A stretch of DNA of 64,000 nt from JAFGIN01 sp050301235 (GTDB lineage Bacteria > Fibrobacterota > Chitinivibrionia > Chitinivibrionales > Chitinispirillaceae): NCBI GenBank assembly GCA_050301235.1, contig JBNKZD010000320.1:33537-97536 (forward strand), written 5' to 3'. The notes under the pieces are model-generated. The model did no database searches and was not told the origin of the DNA. It worked only from the letters and a program-made list of their open reading frames with translations. Position numbers and translations under genes: made by a program. Shown here piece after piece: positions 1 through 8,123 of this stretch (position 1 is the stretch's first letter; each line of letters opens with the position of its first letter).

Positions 1-1
1 T

Positions 2-1816
2 CCAATCGCAGGTGTTGTAATAATGGTTATTATTGTTGCAGGGCTTGTGGTTGATGTGACAAAAGCTGATTCGGACAACTTTTATGCTGATATAATTCGT
101 CTGGATAATGTAACTCAGAAGATTCATCAGAACTACGTTGAAGAGATGTCTTCAAAAGATCTGATCGACAACGCAATTAAAGGTATGATGCGGATACTTG
201 ATCCACACACTACCTATTTCGAACCGAAGCAGTATGAAGAACTTAAAATTCACACTGATGGTAAATTCGGTGGGCTTGGTATTCAGATCTCTATTCGTGA
301 TAAGGTATTGACAGTGATGACTCCGATTGCCGGAACGCCAGCATTCAGAGCGGGGATACAATCCGGTGATCAGATTTTAAAAATTGATGGTAAGTCAACT
401 GCAGGTATCTCCATAGATAATGCTGTTAACAAATTACGTGGTGAACCCAATACTAAAGTGACAATTACAATTCGTCGCAAAGGTGAGCCAAAAGATAATG
501 ATTATGTTATTACACGTGAAATTATCCACATCAAATCAGTTCCTTATTTCGGGATGCTTGATAGCAGTATAGGTTACATACAGCTGTCAACGTTTTCTCA
601 GGATGCCGGCAGTGAAGTTGAGAAAGCAATCAAAGAGTTGATGAAAAAGGACCTCAAAGGGGTTGTATTTGATCTCAGACATAATCCTGGTGGTTTACTT
701 CCGCAAGCAATCGAGGTAGCTGAAAAATTTCTTGCTCGAAAATCACTGATTGTTTCAACACGCGGGCGGGTTCGTGGTCAGAATAATGAGTACAGTTCCG
801 GGGCACAGCCTGTGCTGCCTCTTGATATACCGTTAGTAGTTCTGGTTGATTATGCAAGTGCAAGTGCATCGGAGATTGTTTCAGGTGCTGTACAGGATTG
901 GGACAGGGGAGTTATTCTGGGAGATACCACCTTTGGGAAGGGGTCTGTTCAAAGCATTCTTCCACTGGATCCAAAACATCATTTAAAATTGACGACTGCT
1001 TTTTATTACACACCAGCGGGCAGATGCATTAACAGGCCGGAAAACGGTGTACGTGGGGTTGATGCCGATGATGAGATGGGTGAGGGGGATGATGAAAGTA
1101 CAGATTCTTCAAATGTCAAAGTCGATTCTTCTAAAGCAGAGAAGAAGCCTGCTGTTGACACCACAGCGTATAAAACAAAAAATGGTAGAATCGTGCATGG
1201 TGGTGGTGGTATCGTTCCCGATACAATTGTTCAACAGAAAATACTTTCTCTACCGATACGTGCACTTCTGGTCAAGGATGCGTTTTTTCAGTTCGCAAAT
1301 ATTCAGTATCCGAAGATGAAAAAACAGAAACTGAAAATCGATTCATCTTTTCAGGTGTCAGCTGGTATGATGAAGAATTTTTATACTTTTCTCGATAGTA
1401 TAAAGTTCAATTTTCAGAGTTTTGCGCAGATGAGATTTTCAGAATTGAAATATGGGACCGGGATTGCAGATACAGTGGATTCTGCAGGAAAAAAGATCTC
1501 AATTTATCCCGATACTCTCTCCTTTGCTCCAGGTGAACTTCAGGAGTTAAAAAAGTTAGCATCACGTATTGACTCGATACTTGCAGGGGAAAGCAGAAGA
1601 GAACTATTGGAAAATGAAAGCGAAATAAAAAACTTTCTTAAAGATGCGTTCATTACAAGAGAATTTGGTCAGGACAACGAGGTATATTACCGCACGAAGT
1701 TGTCTCAGGATAACCAGCTTAAAGCAGCAACCAATCTCTTGTTAGATAAGGAAAAGTATCTTAGTTTACTTAAACCGTCAGCTATTGCTGAAGGTGAGAG
1801 TGGAAAAGCAAAGTAG
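2..1816 (+). CDS. C-terminal processing peptidase, S41 family (5' partial)
   Basis: Periplasmic serine protease of the CtpA/Prc family, which trims or degrades envelope proteins from their C-termini. Numbering from the ATG at 23: residues 1-10 look like the end of a signal anchor, a PDZ domain lies at about 82-155, and the S41 core at about 170-345. The catalytic dyad is visible as the middle Ser of a SASASEI motif (about residue 281) and Lys306 in FGKGSVQ, 25 residues apart as in E. coli Prc. An acidic insert follows (about residues 345-375), then a long C-terminal domain. The frame is already open at base 2 with no stop before the ATG, and the hydrophobic segment continues upstream, so the true start is probably outside the window. 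Family assignment is secure; the substrate is unknown. Confidence 0.93.
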   Translation, partial: PIAGVVIMVIIVAGLVVDVTKADSDNFYADIIRLDNVTQKIHQNYVEEMSSKDLIDNAIKGMMRILDPHTTYFEPKQYEELKIHTDGKFGGLGIQISIRDKVLTVMTPIAGTPAFRAGIQSGDQILKIDGKSTAGISIDNAVNKLRGEPNTKVTITIRRKGEPKDNDYVITREIIHIKSVPYFGMLDSSIGYIQLSTFSQDAGSEVEKAIKELMKKDLKGVVFDLRHNPGGLLPQAIEVAEKFLARKSLIVSTRGRVRGQNNEYSSGAQPVLPLDIPLVVLVDYASASASEIVSGAVQDWDRGVILGDTTFGKGSVQSILPLDPKHHLKLTTAFYYTPAGRCINRPENGVRGVDADDEMGEGDDESTDSSNVKVDSSKAEKKPAVDTTAYKTKNGRIVHGGGGIVPDTIVQQKILSLPIRALLVKDAFFQFANIQYPKMKKQKLKIDSSFQVSAGMMKNFYTFLDSIKFNFQSFAQMRFSELKYGTGIADTVDSAGKKISIYPDTLSFAPGELQELKKLASRIDSILAGESRRELLENESEIKNFLKDAFITREFGQDNEVYYRTKLSQDNQLKAATNLLLDKEKYLSLLKPSAIAEGESGKAK

Positions 1817-1938
1817 AGAGCAGTTTTATTGGGTTGTATATTCAGAGAAACTTGCTTTTTTAACTGGGATAATTGATTTTTTTAAACTTAAGGTTTTTGA
1901 AACAAATTATTTGAAATAAATATCTTCCGGGAGTCTTT

Positions 1939-3834
1939 ATGATCAATAAGATGCGCGAAATTGCGCCAACTATCATGATAATAATTCTTGTCACCTTTGT
2001 CGGAGGTACTATCTTCCTTGATTGGGGTATGAATGCCGCAAGTGGAAGAAACAAGTCAACAGCAGCCGGAAAGATAGATGGAAAAGAGATTCCACTTAAC
2101 TATTTTGACCAGCAGGTAAATGCTGAACGTCAGAGATTACAGGATGGGGGACAGAATGTACACCCGTCTCAGTACCGGATGATTCCCAAGCAGGTTTGGG
2201 ACAGAGAAGTTGAACGTTACCTGGTGAGTGATGCATTTAAAAAACTGCAACTGGGCGCTTCTGCTGATGAAGTTTTCGAATACATTAAGAGGAATCCTCT
2301 GCCTGGTATCGATACAGTGTCAGTATTCATGACCAATGGGGTATTTGATACTTCAAAGTATGTTCAGTTTTTGAATAATTCTGAAAACTATACTCATTAT
2401 CCCTGGTTGCGGGAAATTGAAAAGCATACACAGACAATCGCTGTTCCCTATACCAAGCTTGAAACAATGCTGGGGGTAGTTGCAAAACCATCAAAGTCAG
2501 AAATCGAATATCAGTATAATCAGGAAAATCAAAAAGTAGTTTTTGAGTATGCTAAAGTTAATAGCGCGATGTTTAAAGTAGATCCTGCCAGCATCAGCGA
2601 AGAAAAGATTAAAAATTATTATGCTGCACATAAAGACAGTTTTATGACTCCCGAAATGTCAGATGTTTACTTTATTAAATTTGCCAAAGAACCAACGGCT
2701 GCAGATGATCAGTTTTATCTCAATGAGATGCTTGACATCAAAAAGAGAATCGAGTCTTCGACTGACACACTGGCTGTATCCTTTGCCAATGAAGCGAAGG
2801 TTGAATCAGATGATCAGGGAAGTGCTGAAAATGGTGGCGATCTTGGATGGTTCGGTGCCGGTGCAATGGTTCCGGAATTTGAAAAGGTTGCATTTTCTAC
2901 ACCTGTAGGACAGATTTCTGAACCGGTAAAGACAAATTTTGGCTATCATCTCATTTTGGTTGAAGATAAAGAAGAGGTAAGTGACCAAAAAGAGGTGAAA
3001 GGAAAAAAGGATAAAAAAGCTAAAAATGAAATTACAGAAAAGAAAGTGCGAGTTAAAGCACGGCATATTCTCAGGAAAATAACTCCTACCGTAGAAACTC
3101 TTGATCTCCTTGCTGAAAAGGCTGACAGTCTCAGAGGATTGATTCAGGAAAAGGGAATTCATGAAGCAACAAAACTTCTCTCGGGTTTTACCTTTGATTC
3201 CACCGGACTGTTCAGCAGAGGTGATATGATTCCAAAAATTGGATATGTCTCTGGGGTTGGTCAATTTTTATATGGACGAGATGATCAGAGCGTATCTGAA
3301 AGAATGGAGAATGAGGATGGTTTCTACATTTTTGCAGTTAAAGAAAAAGTCAAAAAAGGACTAGCTCCGCTCAGTGTTGTTCATGATAAAATTGAGGGAA
3401 TACTGAAAGATTCCGTTCAGATGGCGATGGCAGAAAAGTTCGCTGGTGAACTCAAAGCCAAAGCTGGTGCAAGTGGATCACTGCTTGAATACAAAGATAC
3501 GGTGACAAATCAGGTAACCACTGCAGTCACCGACACTGTTGCGTTGAGTGCATATATCCCGGGTGTTGGTTATCAATCGAAAGCTGCAGCTGTTGCAGCT
3601 GCACTTGAAACCGGTAAAATCTCAAATGTGTTCAAACAGGAAAAAGCTTTTTATATTGTCAAAACACTCTGGAAAAACAGTGTTCAACCACTTGATATGA
3701 AATCTGCTGAAGTTGCTCAGATTACAGCGAGATCTGAACAGTACGCTAAACAGAGCGTTCTTTCACAGTGGAGTGAAAACCTGAAAAGTCAGGCAAAAAT
3801 TAAATGTGATATTGACAAGTTTTATCTTGATTAA
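1939..3834 (+). CDS. ppiD: PpiD/SurA-like peptidyl-prolyl isomerase, membrane anchored
   Basis: Periplasmic foldase anchored in the inner membrane. Residues 10-30 form one transmembrane segment after a short positive N-terminus, the usual PpiD topology. A SurA_N-like chaperone region follows, then a parvulin domain at about 215-335 containing the signature GGDLGWFG..MVPEFEKVAF and a GYHLI end strand. A Lys-rich linker (about 340-370) separates it from a second, degenerate parvulin-like repeat beginning KARHIL. The length (631 aa) fits PpiD (about 620). A GGGAG-type Shine-Dalgarno at 1929-1933, 5 nt before the ATG, supports the start. It sits 122 nt downstream of the S41 protease, so both may act in envelope protein quality control. 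Substrates are not predictable. Confidence 0.88.
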   Translation: MINKMREIAPTIMIIILVTFVGGTIFLDWGMNAASGRNKSTAAGKIDGKEIPLNYFDQQVNAERQRLQDGGQNVHPSQYRMIPKQVWDREVERYLVSDAFKKLQLGASADEVFEYIKRNPLPGIDTVSVFMTNGVFDTSKYVQFLNNSENYTHYPWLREIEKHTQTIAVPYTKLETMLGVVAKPSKSEIEYQYNQENQKVVFEYAKVNSAMFKVDPASISEEKIKNYYAAHKDSFMTPEMSDVYFIKFAKEPTAADDQFYLNEMLDIKKRIESSTDTLAVSFANEAKVESDDQGSAENGGDLGWFGAGAMVPEFEKVAFSTPVGQISEPVKTNFGYHLILVEDKEEVSDQKEVKGKKDKKAKNEITEKKVRVKARHILRKITPTVETLDLLAEKADSLRGLIQEKGIHEATKLLSGFTFDSTGLFSRGDMIPKIGYVSGVGQFLYGRDDQSVSERMENEDGFYIFAVKEKVKKGLAPLSVVHDKIEGILKDSVQMAMAEKFAGELKAKAGASGSLLEYKDTVTNQVTTAVTDTVALSAYIPGVGYQSKAAAVAAALETGKISNVFKQEKAFYIVKTLWKNSVQPLDMKSAEVAQITARSEQYAKQSVLSQWSENLKSQAKIKCDIDKFYLD

Positions 3835-3844
3835 CTGTCATTAA

Positions 3845-3869
3845 AGGAATCTCCCATGTGGAGATTCCT
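3845..3869. terminator. Perfect 10-bp hairpin at the ppiD-bpt junction
   Basis: AGGAATCTCC (3845-3854) and GGAGATTCCT (3860-3869) are exact reverse complements separated by CATGT. The stem begins 11 nt after the ppiD stop. The loop contains the ATG at 3856 and the stem contains the AAAGGA that would be its ribosome binding site. It could be a terminator lacking a U-tract, or a structure limiting initiation at 3856. The repeat is read directly; its role is inferred. Confidence 0.5.
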
Positions 3870-4623
3870 GTTCACGCGCTTCCCGTCTATTACATCCTCT
3901 ACTCAACAGATACAATCAATGGTTCTTTATAATGATCTGGCTATAAGTAATCCTGTACCCTGTCCCTATCTTGAAAACAGAGTATTTACTCAGGCATATT
4001 TTTTTGCTGCTGAGGTTGATTACAACGAGGCTGAGATACTGTTCTCTACCGGGTGGAGGAAATTCGGATACTTTTTTTTTCGTCCGGTATGTGTGCAATG
4101 CAGAAATTGTATCCCCGTGAGAATACCGGTTGAAAAACTATCGCTATCAAAAAGTCAAAAAAAGCTGGTCAGAAAAAATACTCAAACTGAAGTACAATTT
4201 TCACCCCTTGAATTTGATGAAGATGTATTTGATATTTACAAGGAACATTCCGTTGTACGGTTTGGAAAAAAAGTTGATCGTGATGAATTCATCAATAATT
4301 TCTGTACCATATCCTGTCCTTCGCTTCTTTCAAAATATTATGTACATGGCATACTGGCGGCAGCAGGGTTTCTTGATATTTCATCACAAGGGTTGAGCAG
4401 TGTGTATTTTGTATTCAGAAAACAGTTTGAGCACCTTGGTTTGGGTAATTACAGTGTAATCAGGGAAGCTGAGCAGGCTAGATCGATGGGACTGCACTAT
4501 TATTATTTAGGTTATTATGTGACAGATAATCGCATTATGGAGTATAAAACCCGTTTCTTACCGTATGAGATCTATAACTGGAATACAGAGCAGTGGGAAC
4601 CGGTAGGTGACAATAAAACGTAA
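3856..4623 (+). CDS. bpt: Aspartate/glutamate leucyl(arginyl)-tRNA-protein transferase
   Basis: Aminoacyl-tRNA-protein transferase of the bacterial Bpt/ATE1 family, which adds Leu (or Arg) to proteins with N-terminal acidic residues and so marks them for ClpAP-type degradation. Family marks: PCPYLENR near the N-terminus, the cysteine cluster CVQC..CIPVRIPV (about residues 77-90), SKSQKKLVRKN after it, and a C-terminal GNAT-like half with YYYLGYYV and YKTRFLPYE. The ATG at 3856 has a good AAAGGA 7 nt upstream, but both lie in a perfect hairpin, and the first 21 residues do not resemble the family. The second Met, at 3919, gives a more usual N-terminus but has no clear Shine-Dalgarno. The stop overlaps the next gene as TAATG. 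Confidence 0.87.
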   Translation: MWRFLFTRFPSITSSTQQIQSMVLYNDLAISNPVPCPYLENRVFTQAYFFAAEVDYNEAEILFSTGWRKFGYFFFRPVCVQCRNCIPVRIPVEKLSLSKSQKKLVRKNTQTEVQFSPLEFDEDVFDIYKEHSVVRFGKKVDRDEFINNFCTISCPSLLSKYYVHGILAAAGFLDISSQGLSSVYFVFRKQFEHLGLGNYSVIREAEQARSMGLHYYYLGYYVTDNRIMEYKTRFLPYEIYNWNTEQWEPVGDNKT

Positions 4624-5396
4624 TGGGGGATGATGTGGGTGAATTCATACAAGCTGCCATGGATACCGCAAAAGAGGCGGGAGAGTATCTTCTTAAGTAC
4701 TTTGGAAACGATATTGCGTCAGAAGTAAAACCCGATCTCAGTCGCGTAACCATCTACGATAAATATGTTGAAGATATGGTTCGTAAAGCATTACTTGGAA
4801 AATGGCCTCATCACGGGATTATCGGTGAAGAGTACGGTGTGTCTGAGCCTTCTTCTGAGTATACCTGGATTATTGACCCTGTCGATGGAACACACAATTT
4901 TATTCGGGGAATTCCCATGTTTGGTGTATCTATAGGATTGTTAAAGGGGTATGAATTCTGTGGAGGAGTGATTTATATGCCCTGCACAAATAAATTATAT
5001 GCTGCAGAAAAGGGTTCGGGTGCATTCTGTAATGGAAAAAGGCTGCAGTTTTCTGGTGTAAACGAACTGAAAGACGCCACACTTCTGTTTGACTCTGGAT
5101 TACGGGCAGAACCGGAACAGAAATTAACTTTTTTATCTGAGATTGCATCAAAACTGTTCAACGTGCGGGTGTTTGGAGCATCTGTGCAGAATCTGACAAT
5201 GCTGGCTGAAGGTAAAGCTGACATTCTTATTGAATTTGATGAACACCTGTGGGATTTTGCTGGCGGTTTGACAATTGTTCAGGAGGCCGGAGGGAGCATT
5301 ACCGGACATGACAATTCGCCTCTCACTATAAAAAGTAAAAAATTTCTTGCAACCAACGGGAAATTGCATGGTAAGATGCTTTCGTTTTTCAGGTAA
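4623..5396 (+). CDS. Inositol-monophosphatase-fold phosphatase (HisN/SuhB type)
   Basis: Mg-dependent sugar/alcohol phosphatase fold. The metal ligands are in place: GEEYG (about residue 68), WIIDPVDGTHNFIRG (about 86-100) and WDFAGGLTIVQEAGG near residue 210. Length (257 aa) is normal. Substrate cannot be told from sequence: histidinol phosphate (HisN), inositol phosphate (SuhB) or another phosphate ester are all possible, and no histidine gene is nearby. The start codon shares one base with the bpt stop (TAATG at 4621-4625), so translation is probably coupled to bpt. Confidence is high for the family and low for the substrate. Confidence 0.87.
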   Translation: MGDDVGEFIQAAMDTAKEAGEYLLKYFGNDIASEVKPDLSRVTIYDKYVEDMVRKALLGKWPHHGIIGEEYGVSEPSSEYTWIIDPVDGTHNFIRGIPMFGVSIGLLKGYEFCGGVIYMPCTNKLYAAEKGSGAFCNGKRLQFSGVNELKDATLLFDSGLRAEPEQKLTFLSEIASKLFNVRVFGASVQNLTMLAEGKADILIEFDEHLWDFAGGLTIVQEAGGSITGHDNSPLTIKSKKFLATNGKLHGKMLSFFR

Positions 5397-5407
5397 AGGT
5401 ACACTAA

Positions 5408-6007
5408 ATGTTTGATTTTCATTCATTCTGGCTCTGTTTTGTTCCTTTGTTTGTCGCAGTTGACGCTATTGGTGTTCTTCCTCTTTACATCTCTCTAACC
5501 GATGGGGCGACTACAGCAGAAAAAAGAAAGACTTTATTTTCATCGATAATGACTGCCAGCGTTGTGGGGTTGCTATTTTTATTCGTAGGTGAAGCTGTTC
5601 TCAGAATAATGAGTATTACAGTGGCTGATTTTATGGTTGCCGGTGGAATCATACTTTTTCTCATTGCAGTAGGCGACCTTGTCACTGTTGAAAAAACGTT
5701 AAGAAAAGTAAATCCTGAAACACTTGGTCCCGTACCGATCGGAGTACCGTTGATCGTTGGTCCTGCTGTGTTGACAACAATAATGCTTCTTGTCAGGGAA
5801 CATGGATTTTTTATCACTGCTATTGCGACGATTTCCAATATACTGATTGCTGGTTTATTTTTTCAACTATCAGAATTTATTATGAAATTGATTGGAAAAT
5901 CGGGATCTAAAATTTTTTCACGGGTTGCCAGTTTGTTTCTGGCGGCGATTGCTGTTATGCTGGTTAGAAAAGGGATCGCTGCCATGTTTCAACAACATTT
6001 ACTTTGA
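5408..6007 (+). CDS. MarC family (UPF0056) inner-membrane protein
   Basis: A 199-residue polytopic membrane protein with about six hydrophobic segments. It shows the family pattern: an N-terminal helix with PLFVAVDAIGVLPLYISL, a central GGIILFLIAVGD helix, and PIGVPLIVGPAVLTTIMLL with its conserved Pro and Gly. MarC-family proteins have no settled biochemical function, and the early link to multiple antibiotic resistance was not upheld, so no activity is claimed. It starts 12 nt after the phosphatase and ends 18 nt before folC, consistent with one transcript. Confidence 0.88.
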   Translation: MFDFHSFWLCFVPLFVAVDAIGVLPLYISLTDGATTAEKRKTLFSSIMTASVVGLLFLFVGEAVLRIMSITVADFMVAGGIILFLIAVGDLVTVEKTLRKVNPETLGPVPIGVPLIVGPAVLTTIMLLVREHGFFITAIATISNILIAGLFFQLSEFIMKLIGKSGSKIFSRVASLFLAAIAVMLVRKGIAAMFQQHLL

Positions 6008-6024
6008 TGTAAAGAAGAGACAGT

Positions 6025-7275
6025 ATGCCAAGGGCAGATGAAATTCGACAGAATCTTTTTTCGCGAACCGGATATGGTATTAAATATGATCTGGAACGGA
6101 TGGTAAAAGCTGCTGATCAATGTGATAATCCTCAGAACGCATTTAAATCCTTTCATATCGCTGGTACCAACGGAAAAGGTTCTACATGTACGTTCCTCGA
6201 TGCAATGTTGCGGGGAGCTGGATATAAGACCGGACTTTATACTTCACCGCATATTGTTGATTTTGAAGAGCGTTTTCAGATAGATGGAAAACCTGTGTCA
6301 GAAGATGTATGGATTGAAGTCTATTCTGATCTGAAATCAGTGATTGAATCGTTTGAATTGACTTTTTTTGAAGCAACCACACTGATGGCGTTTGAGATGT
6401 TCAAGCGTCAAAAAGTATTGTGGGCGGTGATAGAAACCGGACTGGGCGGACGACTTGATGCCACTAATATTGTTAAGCCGGTAGTTTCTGTTATCTGTGC
6501 GATTGATATTGACCATAAGGATTATCTTGGGAATACGATTGAAGAAATCGCTTATGAAAAGTGTGGAATTATAAAAGATGCTACACCTGTGGTGATGCTT
6601 GAAAACAGCAATTTGTCGGTTATGGAACAAGCATACGCTATTTGTAAAAAGAAAAATACCACTCTGACAGTTATTTGTCCAGGACAATCGGTTTTTTATG
6701 AACATGAGACAGGGATGACAGTCTGCGATACAGCGGGGGCTAAGGTTTCGGTACCAATGAAAGGAATATTCCAGATCGCGAACCTGCAGCTTGCGATTAA
6801 CGCATTCCGGTTATCCGGGATGATGTTGAGTCCTGGAAGTATCAAAACACTTTCTGAGACAATTCTTCCTGGCCGTTTTCAGGTAATTAAACATAGCTAT
6901 AAAACGCTTATTCTCGATGTCGGTCATAACCCGCAGGCATCATCCATGCTTGTTACCGAAATTCAGAAACGATTTGCAGATAACAGTATCTGTATGGTAA
7001 TTGGTATCATGAAAGATAAAGACTATCAGTCGATGATACGGAACTACAGCACCGTAGCAGACCGAATTATTTTCACTCAGCCGGATCTTCCCAGAGCAGC
7101 ATCAGTTGAGATACTTGAATCGTGCATCAATGATGCCACAGTTTACATCTCAAAAAAAACGATCGCTGAAGCATGTGAAGAAGCGATTAACGGTCCGGAA
7201 GATATTGTTTGCATCACAGGATCCTTTCATACTGTTGGTGAAGCTTGTGTGGCTTTGGGGATTATGCTGTATTAA
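6025..7275 (+). CDS. folC: Folylpolyglutamate synthase / dihydrofolate synthase
   Basis: Cytoplasmic Mur-ligase-family enzyme that adds glutamate to (dihydro)folate, or dihydropteroate, using ATP. The P-loop FHIAGTNGKGST lies near residue 50, the substrate-side TGLYTSPH at about 75, ETGLGGRLDATN near 140, the DHKDYLG motif near 168, and the C-terminal domain has LDVGHNPQA near 305. The length (416 aa) is standard. Whether it also carries the dihydrofolate synthase step cannot be read from the sequence. It is the last gene of the leftmost plus-strand run and converges with the toxin-antitoxin pair 53 nt away. Confidence 0.93.
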   Translation: MPRADEIRQNLFSRTGYGIKYDLERMVKAADQCDNPQNAFKSFHIAGTNGKGSTCTFLDAMLRGAGYKTGLYTSPHIVDFEERFQIDGKPVSEDVWIEVYSDLKSVIESFELTFFEATTLMAFEMFKRQKVLWAVIETGLGGRLDATNIVKPVVSVICAIDIDHKDYLGNTIEEIAYEKCGIIKDATPVVMLENSNLSVMEQAYAICKKKNTTLTVICPGQSVFYEHETGMTVCDTAGAKVSVPMKGIFQIANLQLAINAFRLSGMMLSPGSIKTLSETILPGRFQVIKHSYKTLILDVGHNPQASSMLVTEIQKRFADNSICMVIGIMKDKDYQSMIRNYSTVADRIIFTQPDLPRAASVEILESCINDATVYISKKTIAEACEEAINGPEDIVCITGSFHTVGEACVALGIMLY

Positions 7276-7328
7276 TGATGGATGACCCTCCTGGTTTTAT
7301 TCAGCGATTACAAAATAGGGATCATTTC

Positions 7329-7625
7329 TTAATGCAGGATATCTTCCGTTGGAAGGATTTGTTTGAAATGACGAACGGTTAAAATTGAAGTTTTTGTTGA
7401 AATATATAAATAAATTATTCGGTAATTACCGTGAAAAAGTTCTCTAATATCAGGTCTACCTAATTCAGGAACAATACGACCAATTTCTGGATTTTTTTTT
7501 AATAAATCAACTTTTTGAAATACCGAATCAATCCAGTCATTGGCTGCCGATAAATTGTCAGCAGCTATATAATCTGCAATTTCCTGAATCCTTTGGAGTG
7601 ATAGCGGAGACCAGATCAATTTCAT
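7329..7625 (-). CDS. RelE/ParE superfamily toxin
   Basis: A 98-residue protein of the RelE/ParE toxin fold: N-terminal beta strand LIWSPLSLQRIQEIADYIA with its helix pair, then NPEIGRIVPEL, ELFHGNYRIIYLY and VRHFKQ near the end. The GNYRIIY strand and late His/Arg resemble the RelE branch (ribosome-dependent mRNA interferase) as much as the ParE branch (gyrase poison), so the target is left open. The start overlaps the antitoxin stop by 4 nt, the usual antitoxin-first operon. It is the first gene of the accessory island after folC. Confidence 0.87.
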   Translation of the reverse strand: MKLIWSPLSLQRIQEIADYIAADNLSAANDWIDSVFQKVDLLKKNPEIGRIVPELGRPDIRELFHGNYRIIYLYISTKTSILTVRHFKQILPTEDILH

Positions 7626-7903
7626 TTTGAATATCGCGCTTTTAGTATCTGCCGAGCTTTGGAATGAATAATACCCTTCCCCGATGAAATCTGATCTATT
7701 GCATTTTTAACATCTTCAATTAATTCAATTTTATCCATTAATTTCTCAAATTCATCGACATCGAGAAGAACGGCTGCGCTTTTTCCGTTTTGGGTAATAA
7801 CAAGCGGTCGCTTTGTGTTATGGACCTGAGAGATAAATCCAGAAGCATTAGTACGAAATTCGGAAAGGGAATGAATGTCAGTATTGAGTGCAATTCTTTG
7901 CAT
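7622..7903 (-). CDS. Phd/YefM family antitoxin
   Basis: A 93-residue antitoxin. The N-terminal half has the Phd/YefM DNA-binding pattern (LSEFRTNASGFISQVHNTKRPLVITQNGKSAAVLLDVDEFEKL), and the C-terminal half is a charged, probably flexible toxin-binding tail. It is expected to neutralise the overlapping toxin and repress the shared promoter. A 9-bp inverted repeat just upstream (7922-7959) is a plausible operator. The pair lies next to, and divergent from, an integrase remnant of integron type. Confidence 0.88.
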   Translation of the reverse strand: MQRIALNTDIHSLSEFRTNASGFISQVHNTKRPLVITQNGKSAAVLLDVDEFEKLMDKIELIEDVKNAIDQISSGKGIIHSKARQILKARYSK

Positions 7904-7921
7904 AGTCTACCCCAAATCCTT

Positions 7922-7959
7922 ATATTGTATTAAATTAAGTACAATTAAAGATACAATAT
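7922..7959. promoter_or_regulatory. Inverted repeat upstream of the toxin-antitoxin operon
   Basis: ATATTGTAT (7922-7930) and ATACAATAT (7951-7959) are perfect reverse complements with a 20-nt AT-rich spacer, starting 19 nt upstream of the antitoxin start codon. The position suits autoregulation by the Phd-type antitoxin. The repeat is seen; operator function is inferred. Confidence 0.5.
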
Positions 7960-8085
7960 TAAACAATAAAATGCAATTTCTATCCCATGGTGATTATCAA
8001 TCGTTTTTCTTCTGAAAAACAATACCACAAACAATACCGACACAGTCAAATTCATGGTGAAGGCGGAATATTTACCGACGTAATC

Positions 8086-8103
8086 ATGGTAATCGATTAC
8101 CAT
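8086..8103. repeat. 18-bp perfect palindrome before the integrase remnant
   Basis: ATGGTAATCGATTACCAT is a perfect 18-bp palindrome about 20 nt before the first recognisable integrase codons. A related string (ATGGTGATTATCAATCG) occurs about 100 nt upstream near 7986. It may be a protein-binding site, or part of the recombination or regulatory region of the dead integrase. Confidence 0.4.
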
Positions 8104-8123
8104 CATGTGAGAATGAAAGTATT

